Assembly: GCA_963736715.1 (NCBI GenBank) | Contig: CAVTQA010000017.1 | Coordinates: forward strand, 31,217-95,216 | Length of the DNA: 64,000 nt | Direction: 5' to 3' | DNA from: AP-15 sp963736715 | GTDB lineage: Bacteria; Pseudomonadota; Alphaproteobacteria; ATCC43930; CGMCC-115725 | Part shown: piece by piece, positions 52,924 through 60,271 of the stretch | How positions within the stretch are numbered: position 1 is the stretch's first letter | Layout of the letters: each line of letters starts with the position of its first letter | Program-made: the position numbers and the translations under genes | Notes under the pieces: generated by a model | Databases searched by the model: none | The model's input: the letters and a program-made list of their open reading frames with translations, nothing else | What the model was told of the DNA's origin: nothing

Positions 52924-53547
52924 ATGGAATATATCGAGCCGGACGGGTCGTCTTTCGGACATAACATCGATTCGACGCAGATGGGATTGGAGCTGTATCG
53001 GCTCATAGCGATGTTTTTGAGTGCGGGACCCATCGAGGAGATTTCTTCAAAAGCGCGTCAATCCGGGAAAGGTTTAGTGGATCGTGAAACTCATTGGTTG
53101 GAAGCGCTCAAGTCGCGGTTTTTCTGGGACGAGGTATCTCGCATCCTTATCTATTTGGCGATTCAGGGCCAACTCTACTTAAATATGAAGTCTCCGTTTG
53201 ATATGAGCGATCGTATGCGACTACATCCGGTCTGGAAAGAATCATGTGGGTTTTTAGAGGAAACAGATAACAACGAGAAGAGCGTGGATCCAGAGGCACC
53301 TGCACCAAGGGAGAAGGCGAAGCCGTTACCGCTTCGCGAAGCCTTCAATAAAATTATTCACGCCGATGTCGTTAATCCGGATATGGAGGCACATAGTTTC
53401 ACTGAGTTGCTCACCTCAAAGAAAATAAATCCGATTGTTTACTTGTGCGGAACATATCTTGGGAAATCTTGGCGAGCAACTTTGGATATCATTGAGTTCG
53501 CTCGTTTGCTGCGTCGCGCGCTGTTGCTCGGAGGCAGCGATGTTTGA
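52924..53547 (+). CDS. Uncharacterised protein with R-x7-H helix
   Basis: A 207-aa protein, less GC-rich than its surroundings, starting MEYIEPDGSSFGHNIDSTQM. It is probably all-helical and cytoplasmic. The segment LREAFNKIIHADVV, followed 30-50 residues later by GKSWRATLDIIEFARLLR, looks like an uncharacterised bacterial family and has an R...H spacing loosely like HEPN RNases (usually R-x4-6-H; here R-x7-H). It is the only plus-strand gene of the island and converges on the ART-like gene with 11 bp between stops. Family not firmly recognised. Confidence 0.6.
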   Translation: MEYIEPDGSSFGHNIDSTQMGLELYRLIAMFLSAGPIEEISSKARQSGKGLVDRETHWLEALKSRFFWDEVSRILIYLAIQGQLYLNMKSPFDMSDRMRLHPVWKESCGFLEETDNNEKSVDPEAPAPREKAKPLPLREAFNKIIHADVVNPDMEAHSFTELLTSKKINPIVYLCGTYLGKSWRATLDIIEFARLLRRALLLGGSDV

Positions 53548-53558
53548 AACAGATATAT

Positions 53559-54059
53559 TTACCTCTGACGAGGGGAAGTCGCGCTCAAATTACGTTCTTG
53601 CAATATGCAGCGGTAGCGATAGTCAAAATCCACCGCGTGTGGATTGAGCCAGTCCAGCATCGCCCGCCCCGTCATTATCTGGTCGATGTCGGCGCTGCTG
53701 ACGGGTTCAGTGCAGTACCAATCGCCTTCCTCGACGCTCGAAGGATACTTGAGTTCTGAGAAGGGCTCACGGCAAGAGAAGGTCGCAGTCGCGAATACGA
53801 CGACGGCACCGTGATTGCTCAGATCGTTTCTAAAGTCATCGAAAGCGTACCCGTCCGACAGGCAGACGATGCCCGATCGAGCTAAATGTCCGGTGATGAT
53901 CGCTATTAAGCGAGCCTTGCGGCCCTCGTCGACCGCATACAAGAGATCGGGAGCGTCATTATAGAAAGCTTTTGTCCACGATCCCTTCTGCGGCACCAAT
54001 CCTTGCGCTCTTATCGATGGGACGTTTCGGGCGAGAGTACCATGATAAAGCTTTTGCAT
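53559..54059 (-). CDS. Putative ADP-ribosyltransferase-fold protein
   Basis: A 166-aa protein beginning LYHGTLARNVPSIRAQGLVPQKG, the strand-helix opening (YHGT...SI...GL) of many ADP-ribosyltransferase-superfamily proteins; in them the histidine binds NAD. A central aromatic segment (DLLYAVDEG) and a late VEEGDWYCTEPVSSADI strand offer candidate Y and E positions of an H-Y-E triad. It is the second gene of an operon, 18 bp after a 296-aa unknown. Such pairs are often toxin-antitoxin or anti-phage modules. The fold call is inference from short motifs. Confidence 0.5.
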   Translation of the reverse strand: MQKLYHGTLARNVPSIRAQGLVPQKGSWTKAFYNDAPDLLYAVDEGRKARLIAIITGHLARSGIVCLSDGYAFDDFRNDLSNHGAVVVFATATFSCREPFSELKYPSSVEEGDWYCTEPVSSADIDQIMTGRAMLDWLNPHAVDFDYRYRCILQERNLSATSPRQR

Positions 54060-54077
54060 CGAAGCTAACCGCGCAAA

Positions 54078-54968
54078 TTATTTATGCCCGGTCAACAGCT
54101 CGCGAACGAAGGCCCGTTGAACGCGTCCCAGAAATAGCGTTCCAAACATCAGCGTGAAAAGATGGTGGCGTTCAAATCCGATCGGCGTGCCAACGCGTTT
54201 TGCAGCATTCCAGAATAGCGTTCCCGCCATCTCGTCTGGGTCTTTCGACACCCATTCTCTATACGAGCCGTATTCCTCGGAGCGATACCTGAGGGTCGCG
54301 CAAATCGTCTTTGGTTCTGCCCCTAGTAGGGCCAATAGATGTGCTAAGCTGCCTTCAAAGAAGTCCATAAATCGATCGCGCTGCTCCGGAATGTCTCGAT
54401 ACGCAAGCTCGTCTATTAATCTGTACCAGAGACATGCTTCCTCAAGTTTTGAGGAAATCTCCTGATCTGGGTTTATTTCATTTACAGCCTTCAACACCTC
54501 CTTCGATACCTCAATGCCCACGCCGAGATTGTGCACCACGTACGCTGTTAAAACGGTGGCCTTTTCGTGGATCAGCTCGTCGGTATTTGGGCGGGATCGG
54601 TAACCGGCAACTTGGCCCGGCCAATCCGCGTTCAACCGAACTGTCGCAGCGGGCGTTATGAAACAGAGAAAGATTGAACGGTCGAGAAGTTCGCCATCTG
54701 AGAGCTTCTGTAGTTCTTGAGTTAGGCGGGGATGCGTCATCAGCACGCCTTCCCTCTGCGCGTAGGCAATGACTAGCTGGCCCATCTCGGCTTCCAGGCG
54801 ATCAACCACGGAGAATAGCCGGCGTCTGATGTCAGCCCCTGATGCAGCGGCTTCAGCGCAACTTCTTGGTTCTCGCAACTCGATAAAGGCTGCTTCGATC
54901 ATATGCCGCGCCTTTTCGGCATCTTGACGCTGCTGTCGGGAGAGGAGTAACCGCCCAAGGACGCCCAT
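54078..54968 (-). CDS. Uncharacterised helical protein
   Basis: A 296-aa protein starting at ATG 54968 (MGVLGRLLLSRQQRQDAEKA). It is predicted largely helical, without signal peptide or clear membrane helices; LRYRSEEYGSYREW and LLTGHK are C-terminal landmarks. Its codon and base use is more AT-rich than in the flanking GMC sequences, suggesting transfer. It leads an operon with the ART-like gene 18 bp downstream and could be an antitoxin, sensor or partner. No family recognised; a TTG at 55019 would extend it by 17 residues. Confidence 0.6.
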   Translation of the reverse strand: MGVLGRLLLSRQQRQDAEKARHMIEAAFIELREPRSCAEAAASGADIRRRLFSVVDRLEAEMGQLVIAYAQREGVLMTHPRLTQELQKLSDGELLDRSIFLCFITPAATVRLNADWPGQVAGYRSRPNTDELIHEKATVLTAYVVHNLGVGIEVSKEVLKAVNEINPDQEISSKLEEACLWYRLIDELAYRDIPEQRDRFMDFFEGSLAHLLALLGAEPKTICATLRYRSEEYGSYREWVSKDPDEMAGTLFWNAAKRVGTPIGFERHHLFTLMFGTLFLGRVQRAFVRELLTGHK

Positions 54969-55116
54969 TTCGCAGCCTTTACGAGTTATAGAAATTCCAA
55001 CGAAGGAATCCGAACACAATCCTCTTAGCCTCGATGGACCGCTGTATCGTCGTGATATTGTTTGTGATTGGAGACCTTAATTTTCTCTCAAAATCCTGAA
55101 CTGTGCTTACAGAGAT

Positions 55117-55625
55117 CGTCGGCGCGCGGACCGCTAATTAGCGCTCGCGCGGCCTGCCCTTGGCCAGCGAGGTCATGCGCTGGCTCTTCACCGGCAAAGG
55201 CATGCTGACCTACAGCCCCTCGATCGTCGCCGCCTCGGTCAAGGTGTTGGAGGAATCGGCGACCCCCGACGTGCAGTGCACGTTCGCGCCGGGCAGCTTC
55301 AAGAACGGCCAGATCGGCGAGCTCGAGGAGACGCCCGGCCTCAGCGCCGGGGCCTGGCAGATGCGGCCCCTGTCGCGCGGCTATGTCGAGGCCAAATCGA
55401 ACCGGCCGGGCGACGCGCCGGCGATCAACCTGCCTTATCTGTCAGAGGAAACGGACGGCGCGCCATCGTCGGCGGGTTAAGGCTGGCCCGGCGGATTTTC
55501 GCGCTCCCGCGCTGCAGCGGTTCGACCGGGAAGAGAGCCTGCCGGGAATGCATGTGCAGACCTACGACGAATTGCTCGACTACGCGCGGCGCTACGGCGG
55601 CGCCTGCTATTACGCCAGCTGCATT
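55117..55625 (+). pseudogene. GMC oxidoreductase 3'-half fragment, copy 2
   Basis: Closely similar to 52070-52590 by eye. It reads SEVMRWLFTGKGMLTYSPSI, VKVLEESATPDVQCTFAPGS and AINLPYLSEET, then loses one base before RRAIVGGLRLARRIF and another before ALQRFDREESLPG, and ends at YYASC without the C-terminal segment. There is no FAD domain. It forms the right edge of the AT-richer island and the left edge of the toxin-antitoxin pair. Confidence 0.85.
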
Positions 55626-55674
55626 TCCCGCCGGTGTCGGCCGGTGCGATTTGCTCCCCGAACGCCGATGCGCT

Positions 55675-55690
55675 ACAATGTAAACATTGT
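55675..55690. promoter_or_regulatory. Antitoxin operator palindrome
   Basis: ACAATGT (55675-55681) and ACATTGT (55684-55690) are perfect inverted arms separated by AA, 23 bp before the antitoxin start. This is the position and form expected for an RHH antitoxin autorepression site. Confidence 0.65.
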
Positions 55691-55712
55691 TTGCTTCCAT
55701 CCGAGGACCGCA

Positions 55713-55961
55713 ATGTCAAAGTCCGTGACCATAGCCGCCCGTGTCGATGCCGATCTCGACCACGAGCTCGAACTGCTGGCCGAAGCGACGGGCCGCAGCA
55801 AGTCCTGGCTCATCAACGAGGCGCTGCGATCCTATGTCGCCAATGAGCAGCAATTCCTGGCGGCTGTCGAGGAGGGCAAGCAAGCGCTGCAGGCCGGCCA
55901 GGTTGTCGATCATGCGACGGTCGTCGCGGCATTTGAACGGGTCGTCAAACCCCATCCGTGA
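55713..55961 (+). CDS. RHH-family antitoxin (ParD/CopG-like)
   Basis: An 82-aa ribbon-helix-helix protein: SKSVTIAARVDADLDHELELLAEATGRSKSWLINEALRSYV is the DNA-binding domain, followed by a C-terminal tail (EEGKQALQAGQVVDHATVVAAFE) that would wrap the toxin. It neutralises the downstream ParE/RelE-like toxin and represses its own promoter through the palindrome upstream. The stop overlaps the toxin start. Confidence 0.88.
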   Translation: MSKSVTIAARVDADLDHELELLAEATGRSKSWLINEALRSYVANEQQFLAAVEEGKQALQAGQVVDHATVVAAFERVVKPHP

Positions 55962-56254
55962 CAATTCGCTGGACCAAGCCGGCGAACGACGATTTCCTCG
56001 GCATTGTTCGATGGATCGCTGCCGACAACCGGGCCGCCGCCTCGCGGGTCGGGCAGCGGATATTGGACTCGGTGCGGCAGCTCGATGATTTCCCGTTGCG
56101 GGGCAGGCCGGGCCGGTCGCCCGGGACGCGCGAGCTCGTGATTTCTCGCCTGCCGTATCTCGTCGTCTACAGTGTCGACGCCGCTGATCCGCGAACGGTC
56201 GTGATCCTCCGGGTGCTGCATGGGGCCATGTTGTGGCCACCGGCCGCGCCCTAA
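55958..56254 (+). CDS. ParE/RelE-superfamily toxin
   Basis: A 98-aa toxin with a GTG start overlapping the antitoxin stop. TIRWTKPANDDFLGIVRWIAADN is the N-terminal helix-hairpin; RGRPGRSPGTRELVISRLPYLVVYSVD and VVILRVLHGAMLWP are typical ParE strands. It would target gyrase (ParE) or mRNA (RelE); the motif set favours ParE. Located between two GMC fragments. Confidence 0.88.
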   Translation: MTIRWTKPANDDFLGIVRWIAADNRAAASRVGQRILDSVRQLDDFPLRGRPGRSPGTRELVISRLPYLVVYSVDAADPRTVVILRVLHGAMLWPPAAP

Positions 56255-56332
56255 TCCTGCTCGAATGCGGAGGTCGGCTCCACAATCTATGTTTTCGCGC
56301 GATAACCTTTCGCGGCTTCTCGTCGCCTCCCA

Positions 56333-56597
56333 ACGAGCGCTCGCGCGGCCTGGCTCTGGCCGGCGAGGTCATGCGCTGGCTTTTCACCGGCAAAGGCATG
56401 CTGACCTACAGCCCCTCGATCCTCGCCGCCTCGGCCAACGTATTGGAGGAGTGCGACCCCCGATGTGCAATGCACCTTTACGCCGGCTGATGCCGGCGGT
56501 CACCTTCACCAACACCAACACCAACGCGCCGACGATCATGTTCGCCAAAAAGGGCGCGGCGATAATCAAACGCACCACGAGGCAAAAACTGGCGGGA
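56333..56597 (+). pseudogene. GMC oxidoreductase fragment, copy 3
   Basis: Starts with the same AACGAGCGCTCGCGCGGCCTG junction as copy 2, reads AGEVMRWLFTGKGMLTYSPS then ANVLEE, loses two bases at GAGTGCGACC, and after the TGCACC match jumps across roughly 430 bp of the parent to LMPAVTFTNTNTNAPTIMFA near the end. It thus keeps both ends of the duplicated unit with an internal deletion. Confidence 0.82.
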
Positions 56598-56773
56598 GGA
56601 AGCGGCAATCGTACGCTTCGCGGCAGCTTCCGCAGTCGTAGCGCGACTGGAGAAACTCATTGCTATCGGCCGCGATGGGATGAACCGTTATCCAACGCGA
56701 GGCGAGGCTTGACCGGCCGCAGGATCCCGACCGCTGTCGGGGGATCGCTTGGGGTTGCGTGCGCTGACTCTGA

Positions 56774-57184
56774 TCAGTCGGCCCAGTTCTGAATTTCCAG
56801 GCCATCGATGCGTCGAAACTCGCGTTCGTTATTGGTGACCAGAATGAGGCCCGCCGCTTTGGCATGCGCAGCAATCCACAGGTCGTTGTTGCCGATCATG
56901 TCTCCCCGGGCTGCCAATGCGGCGCGGATCGATCCATAGAATTCGCCGGCGCGAGACGGGAGCTCCAGCACTGGAAGCAAGCCCGCCAGCTCGGCCAGCT
57001 GCCTGCGAGCCTGTTCCCGGAATTGGCTTTTTTCCGCGCCGTAAGCAAGCTCGCCATAGGTAATGACGGAAAGGACCGCCTCCCCCGGCTTTAACTGTCG
57101 AAACCGCGCCAGAACCGCCGGCGGCCGTCGCCGCCGGATGTAGATACATATGTTTGTGTCCAGCAGGAACCGGGCGACATTCAA
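56774..57184 (-). CDS. vapC: PIN-domain toxin VapC
   Basis: A 136-aa PIN RNase. Acidic metal ligands are visible: D9 in FLLDTNICIY, E in ITYGELAYG, and the D of NNDLWIAAHA plus a late acidic position near LVTNNEREF. VapC cleaves tRNA or rRNA when freed. Its start overlaps the antitoxin stop by four bases. Confidence 0.9.
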   Translation of the reverse strand: MNVARFLLDTNICIYIRRRRPPAVLARFRQLKPGEAVLSVITYGELAYGAEKSQFREQARRQLAELAGLLPVLELPSRAGEFYGSIRAALAARGDMIGNNDLWIAAHAKAAGLILVTNNEREFRRIDGLEIQNWAD

Positions 57185-57411
57185 AGACCTTCACGCTCCT
57201 GTGGTAGAGTATCGCCGCGGTCTTCCGGCAGAACATCTGCGGGCAGGTCGGTCAGAATTTCGAAGGCTCGCACCAGCCCCTCAGCCTTTTCACGCAACAC
57301 GATCTCGTCGCCTCGACGAAAAATCTCTACTTCCGGGCCCTTCAGTCGATATTCTTTCGGCAACCGCACGGCTTGACTGTTACCGGAACGAAAAACACGG
57401 GCCGTAGCCAT
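57181..57411 (-). CDS. vapB: Antitoxin VapB (AbrB/SpoVT type)
   Basis: A 76-aa antitoxin with the swapped-hairpin N-terminus ATARVFRSGNSQAVRLPKEYR and EVEIFRRGDEIVLRE, followed by a toxin-binding tail. It represses its own operon; a TATACAT/ATGTATA palindrome lies 19 bp upstream. An in-frame extension upstream is rejected because it runs through the operator. Confidence 0.9.
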   Translation of the reverse strand: MATARVFRSGNSQAVRLPKEYRLKGPEVEIFRRGDEIVLREKAEGLVRAFEILTDLPADVLPEDRGDTLPQEREGL

Positions 57412-57429
57412 GTCGGTCTCCCCGCGGGA

Positions 57430-57445
57430 TATACATCTATGTATA
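57430..57445. promoter_or_regulatory. VapB operator palindrome
   Basis: TATACAT (57430-57436) and ATGTATA (57439-57445), perfect arms with a CT spacer, directly upstream of vapB on the minus strand. Likely VapBC autoregulatory site overlapping the promoter. Confidence 0.65.
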
Positions 57446-57891
57446 TACTCACGTGAGAAGTCAAATGCAACTTCCGTCCGCAGGCGTCTCCTGACCGGTG
57501 CCGGCAATTCACCGCACTTGTGGAAAAGTGCACTTGCCTGACAAATCATCGCCGACGGCCGCATTAGCGGGGAAACGGCACCGCTTAAATTGCCACAATC
57601 GCATGGTACTTCGGAGCCAAGCCGGGCCCCTGGGGTGAAACGGAACGTGGCGATAAATCCTGCGATTTGGGGCGAGACCCATTTCGGGCTAACCGCACCG
57701 ACAACCATTTCGAGAATTTCGACCTGTTCTCGTCCTGAAGAAACAGGTCGATCAGGGCAGTGAGCTCAACGAAAAGTTGTTGCGGCTGAGTCTCGCGGTG
57801 CGGGAGCGGGTGAGGGGCCTCTCCTTGCGCTCGGGCGCGGCGCGGGGCAAAACTCGTCCAGCGACAGTTTGGCGAAAAGGCGGAGGGGAAG
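57446..57891. other. Intergenic region, no gene recognised
   Basis: About 445 bp between vapB and the HIBADH-like gene. Open frames here give low-complexity peptides. A GCGGTGCGGGAGCGGGTGAGGGG stretch near 57798 resembles the CCCTCTCCCC-type repeats. No promoter is convincing; GGCGGAGGGGAAG before 57892 is the ribosome-binding site of the next gene. Confidence 0.4.
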
Positions 57892-58830
57892 ATGCGCGTT
57901 GGATTCATCGGCCTGGGTATGATGGGCAAAGGCATGGCGGCCAATCTGCAGAAGGCCGGGCACGAGCTCGTCGTCCACGATCTGAGCCGCGCCGCGGCCG
58001 AGCCGTTCCTCGCGAAAGGCGCGGTCTGGACCAATTCGCCGAGAGAGGTCGGTCTACAGAGCGAAGTCGTGTTCACGTCGCTGCCGGTGCCGGCCGATGT
58101 CGAGTCGGTGGCGCTGGGGCCAAACGGGCTGATCGAGGGCATGCGCCCCGACACCGCCTTTTTCGATATGTCGACCAACTCGGTGGCGACGGTGCGCAAG
58201 ATCCACGCCGTGTTTGCCGAGAAAAACCTCTACATGCTCGATGCGCCGGTCAGCGGGGGCCCCTCCGGCGCCGCCAGCGGCAGGATGGCGATCTGGGTCG
58301 GCGGCGATGAGCAGATCTTCAACCGGCACAAACCGGTGCTCGACGCAATGGGCGACCAGGCGGCCTATATCGGGCCAATCGGCGCCGGCTCGATCGCCAA
58401 GCTCGTGCACAACTGCACCAGTGCGGTGCTGGGGGCGGCGCTGGCCGAGGTCTTCACGATGGGCGTCAAGGCCGGCGTCGACCCGGTCGATCTGTGGGCG
58501 GCGGTGCGCCAGGGCGCGACCGGCCGGGTGCGCACCTTCGACCGGCTCGGCGACAAGTTCCTCCCCGGCAAGCACGACCCCGCCGATTTCGCCTTGCGCC
58601 TGTTGCACAAGGATGTGGGGCTCGCCGTCGGTCTCGGGCGCGAGGTTGGAGTTCCGATGCGTCTCGCGAACCTGGTCTATGAGGAATTGACCGAAGCGAT
58701 GAACCGCGGCTGGGGCACTCGCAACAGCAGCGTCAGCCAGCTCTTGCAGGTCGAACGCGCCGGGATCCCGCCCCTCGCCGCCGATCCCCAGCGCATCGCC
58801 GCGGTCCTCGAGGCCGACAAGGCGAAGTAA
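57892..58830 (+). CDS. 3-hydroxyisobutyrate dehydrogenase-family enzyme
   Basis: A 312-aa NAD(P)-dependent beta-hydroxyacid dehydrogenase. N-terminal Rossmann motif VGFIGLGMMGKGMAANL, substrate loop DAPVSGGPSGAASG and the catalytic-lysine helix GSIAKLVHNC are diagnostic. It oxidises a 3-hydroxy acid such as 3-hydroxyisobutyrate or tartronate semialdehyde; the substrate is unassigned. A phosphoribosyltransferase gene follows after 3 bp. Confidence 0.88.
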   Translation: MRVGFIGLGMMGKGMAANLQKAGHELVVHDLSRAAAEPFLAKGAVWTNSPREVGLQSEVVFTSLPVPADVESVALGPNGLIEGMRPDTAFFDMSTNSVATVRKIHAVFAEKNLYMLDAPVSGGPSGAASGRMAIWVGGDEQIFNRHKPVLDAMGDQAAYIGPIGAGSIAKLVHNCTSAVLGAALAEVFTMGVKAGVDPVDLWAAVRQGATGRVRTFDRLGDKFLPGKHDPADFALRLLHKDVGLAVGLGREVGVPMRLANLVYEELTEAMNRGWGTRNSSVSQLLQVERAGIPPLAADPQRIAAVLEADKAK

Positions 58831-58833
58831 GCC

Positions 58834-59322
58834 GTGTCCCGCGCAGCCTTTCTCCTGAGCTGGGAGGAATTGCACCGGGATGCCAAGGCGCTGGCCAGGC
58901 GCCTCATCGATTTCGGCCCATGGAAGGGGATGGTGGCGGTGACGCGCGGCGGATTGGCGCCGGCGGCGATCGTCGCCCGTGCGCTCGACATCAGGCTTAT
59001 CGAAACCGTGTGTGTAATCGGCTACGAGCCCGACGATTACAACCCGCGGCGGGCGAGCGAAATCACCGTCATCAAGCCACCGACGCATGTCGGCGACGGC
59101 GACCGCTGGCTGGTGGTGGACGATCTGGTCGATACCGGCCGCACCGTCGAGGTGCTGCGCAAATCGATGCCGAGAGCGCATTTCGCCGCCATTTACGCAA
59201 AGCCCCTCGGCAGGCCCCTGGTCGACACTTACGTCACCGAGGTGGGTCAGGACATCTGGATTTATTTCCCTTGGGAAAGCGGCCAGATGGAGCCGATGAC
59301 CGCGCCGCGCAAGGGGAGTTGA
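58834..59322 (+). CDS. gpt: Xanthine phosphoribosyltransferase
   Basis: A 162-aa type I phosphoribosyltransferase with the PRPP motif VVDDLVDTGRT at 94-104, a VTRGGLAPA loop near 37-45 and a C-terminal DIWIYFPWE typical of Gpt. It salvages xanthine and guanine to their monophosphates at the membrane-cytosol interface. GTG start, 3 bp after the HIBADH-like gene, so co-transcribed although the functions differ. Confidence 0.88.
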   Translation: MSRAAFLLSWEELHRDAKALARRLIDFGPWKGMVAVTRGGLAPAAIVARALDIRLIETVCVIGYEPDDYNPRRASEITVIKPPTHVGDGDRWLVVDDLVDTGRTVEVLRKSMPRAHFAAIYAKPLGRPLVDTYVTEVGQDIWIYFPWESGQMEPMTAPRKGS

Positions 59323-59342
59323 ACCTGTATCCGCAGCAAGCG

Positions 59343-59373
59343 TAGGGCGGATTATGCTGCGCTCATCCGCCCT
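59343..59373. repeat. GTAGGGCGGAT-type palindrome
   Basis: GTAGGGCGGATTATG and GCGCTCATCCGCCCT form a hairpin between the convergent gpt and hydrolase genes; same family as 35650-35743. It could act as a bidirectional terminator. Confidence 0.6.
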
Positions 59374-59383
59374 CCAAGACGGT

Positions 59384-60145
59384 TTACTGGGCGGCCGCCG
59401 CCATCGGCACGTGGCCCTTCAGGAACGTGCGCACGCGGTTGATCGTGCGTTCCTTCAGCTCCGGCGGCTCGCGCCATGGGAAAACCGTGATCTCGGCATT
59501 CGGCGCCAGCGAGGCGACATCGATCGAGGTCTGCAGCGGGTGCGCCGGCGTGTCGTCCGGCAGGACCAGGATCGGCGTCCGGCAGTTGCGGATAAAGTCG
59601 CGCGACACGCTGTACAGGAAGTCGGGCCGGACGAGGTACAAGTCGCGGAAATACTTCTCGATCGTGTCCATCGCCACCTCAGGCCGGCGGGCGCGGAACT
59701 CGGGGACCCAATTCTCGTGACCGTGCCGGTACATGACGTCCGGGTCCTCCGGCCGGTGCCCAACGCTCTGGCAGAATACGGCGGCGACGACGCGTTTGGG
59801 CGCGCGTTCGAGAAGCTTACCGGCAAAACAGCCGCCGATGCAGTAGCCCATGTAGAAGAACTCGCGGATGCCGAGGTAATCCATCAGCCCTAGCTGATCG
59901 TCGGCGAACGCGTCCCACGGGTCGCCGGCCGGGATCGGGCCGGTGGATTCGCCGCCATTGGCGTTGCGCTGGTCCATCGTGATGCAGTGGAAATCGTTCT
60001 TGAATTCCTCCATCGCATTGAACACCGCAGTCGGCCAGTTGCTGACCTTAGAGTTCAGGCCGCCGCCCGGAGTGACCAGCAGCGGGAAGCCGGAGCCTGT
60101 CTCCTCGTAGCGGATGCGGACGTCGCCCTTCTGGTAAAACGGCAT
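59384..60145 (-). CDS. Alpha/beta hydrolase
   Basis: An intact 253-aa hydrolase starting MPFYQKGDVRIRYEETGSGF. Oxyanion segment VTPGGGLNSKVSNW, nucleophile elbow MGYCIGGCF with cysteine in place of serine, acid-containing LVLPDDTPAHP and a short C-terminal domain ending MAAAAQ. Its frameshifted paralogue is at 49679-50464. It is divergent from a CaiB CoA-transferase (126 bp), as if both serve one acyl-CoA or ester pathway. The substrate is unknown. Confidence 0.83.
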   Translation of the reverse strand: MPFYQKGDVRIRYEETGSGFPLLVTPGGGLNSKVSNWPTAVFNAMEEFKNDFHCITMDQRNANGGESTGPIPAGDPWDAFADDQLGLMDYLGIREFFYMGYCIGGCFAGKLLERAPKRVVAAVFCQSVGHRPEDPDVMYRHGHENWVPEFRARRPEVAMDTIEKYFRDLYLVRPDFLYSVSRDFIRNCRTPILVLPDDTPAHPLQTSIDVASLAPNAEITVFPWREPPELKERTINRVRTFLKGHVPMAAAAQ

Positions 60146-60271
60146 GGCAGCCTCTCCTTCCACAATCGAACGATCGGGGAGTTCAACCCAATTTTCGCAT
60201 CGGCTCAACCCCGTTGCGCCAGCTTTCTGCTATCTTGGCGGCCATGTCGCTTGACAGGGAGAGCGAAAATC

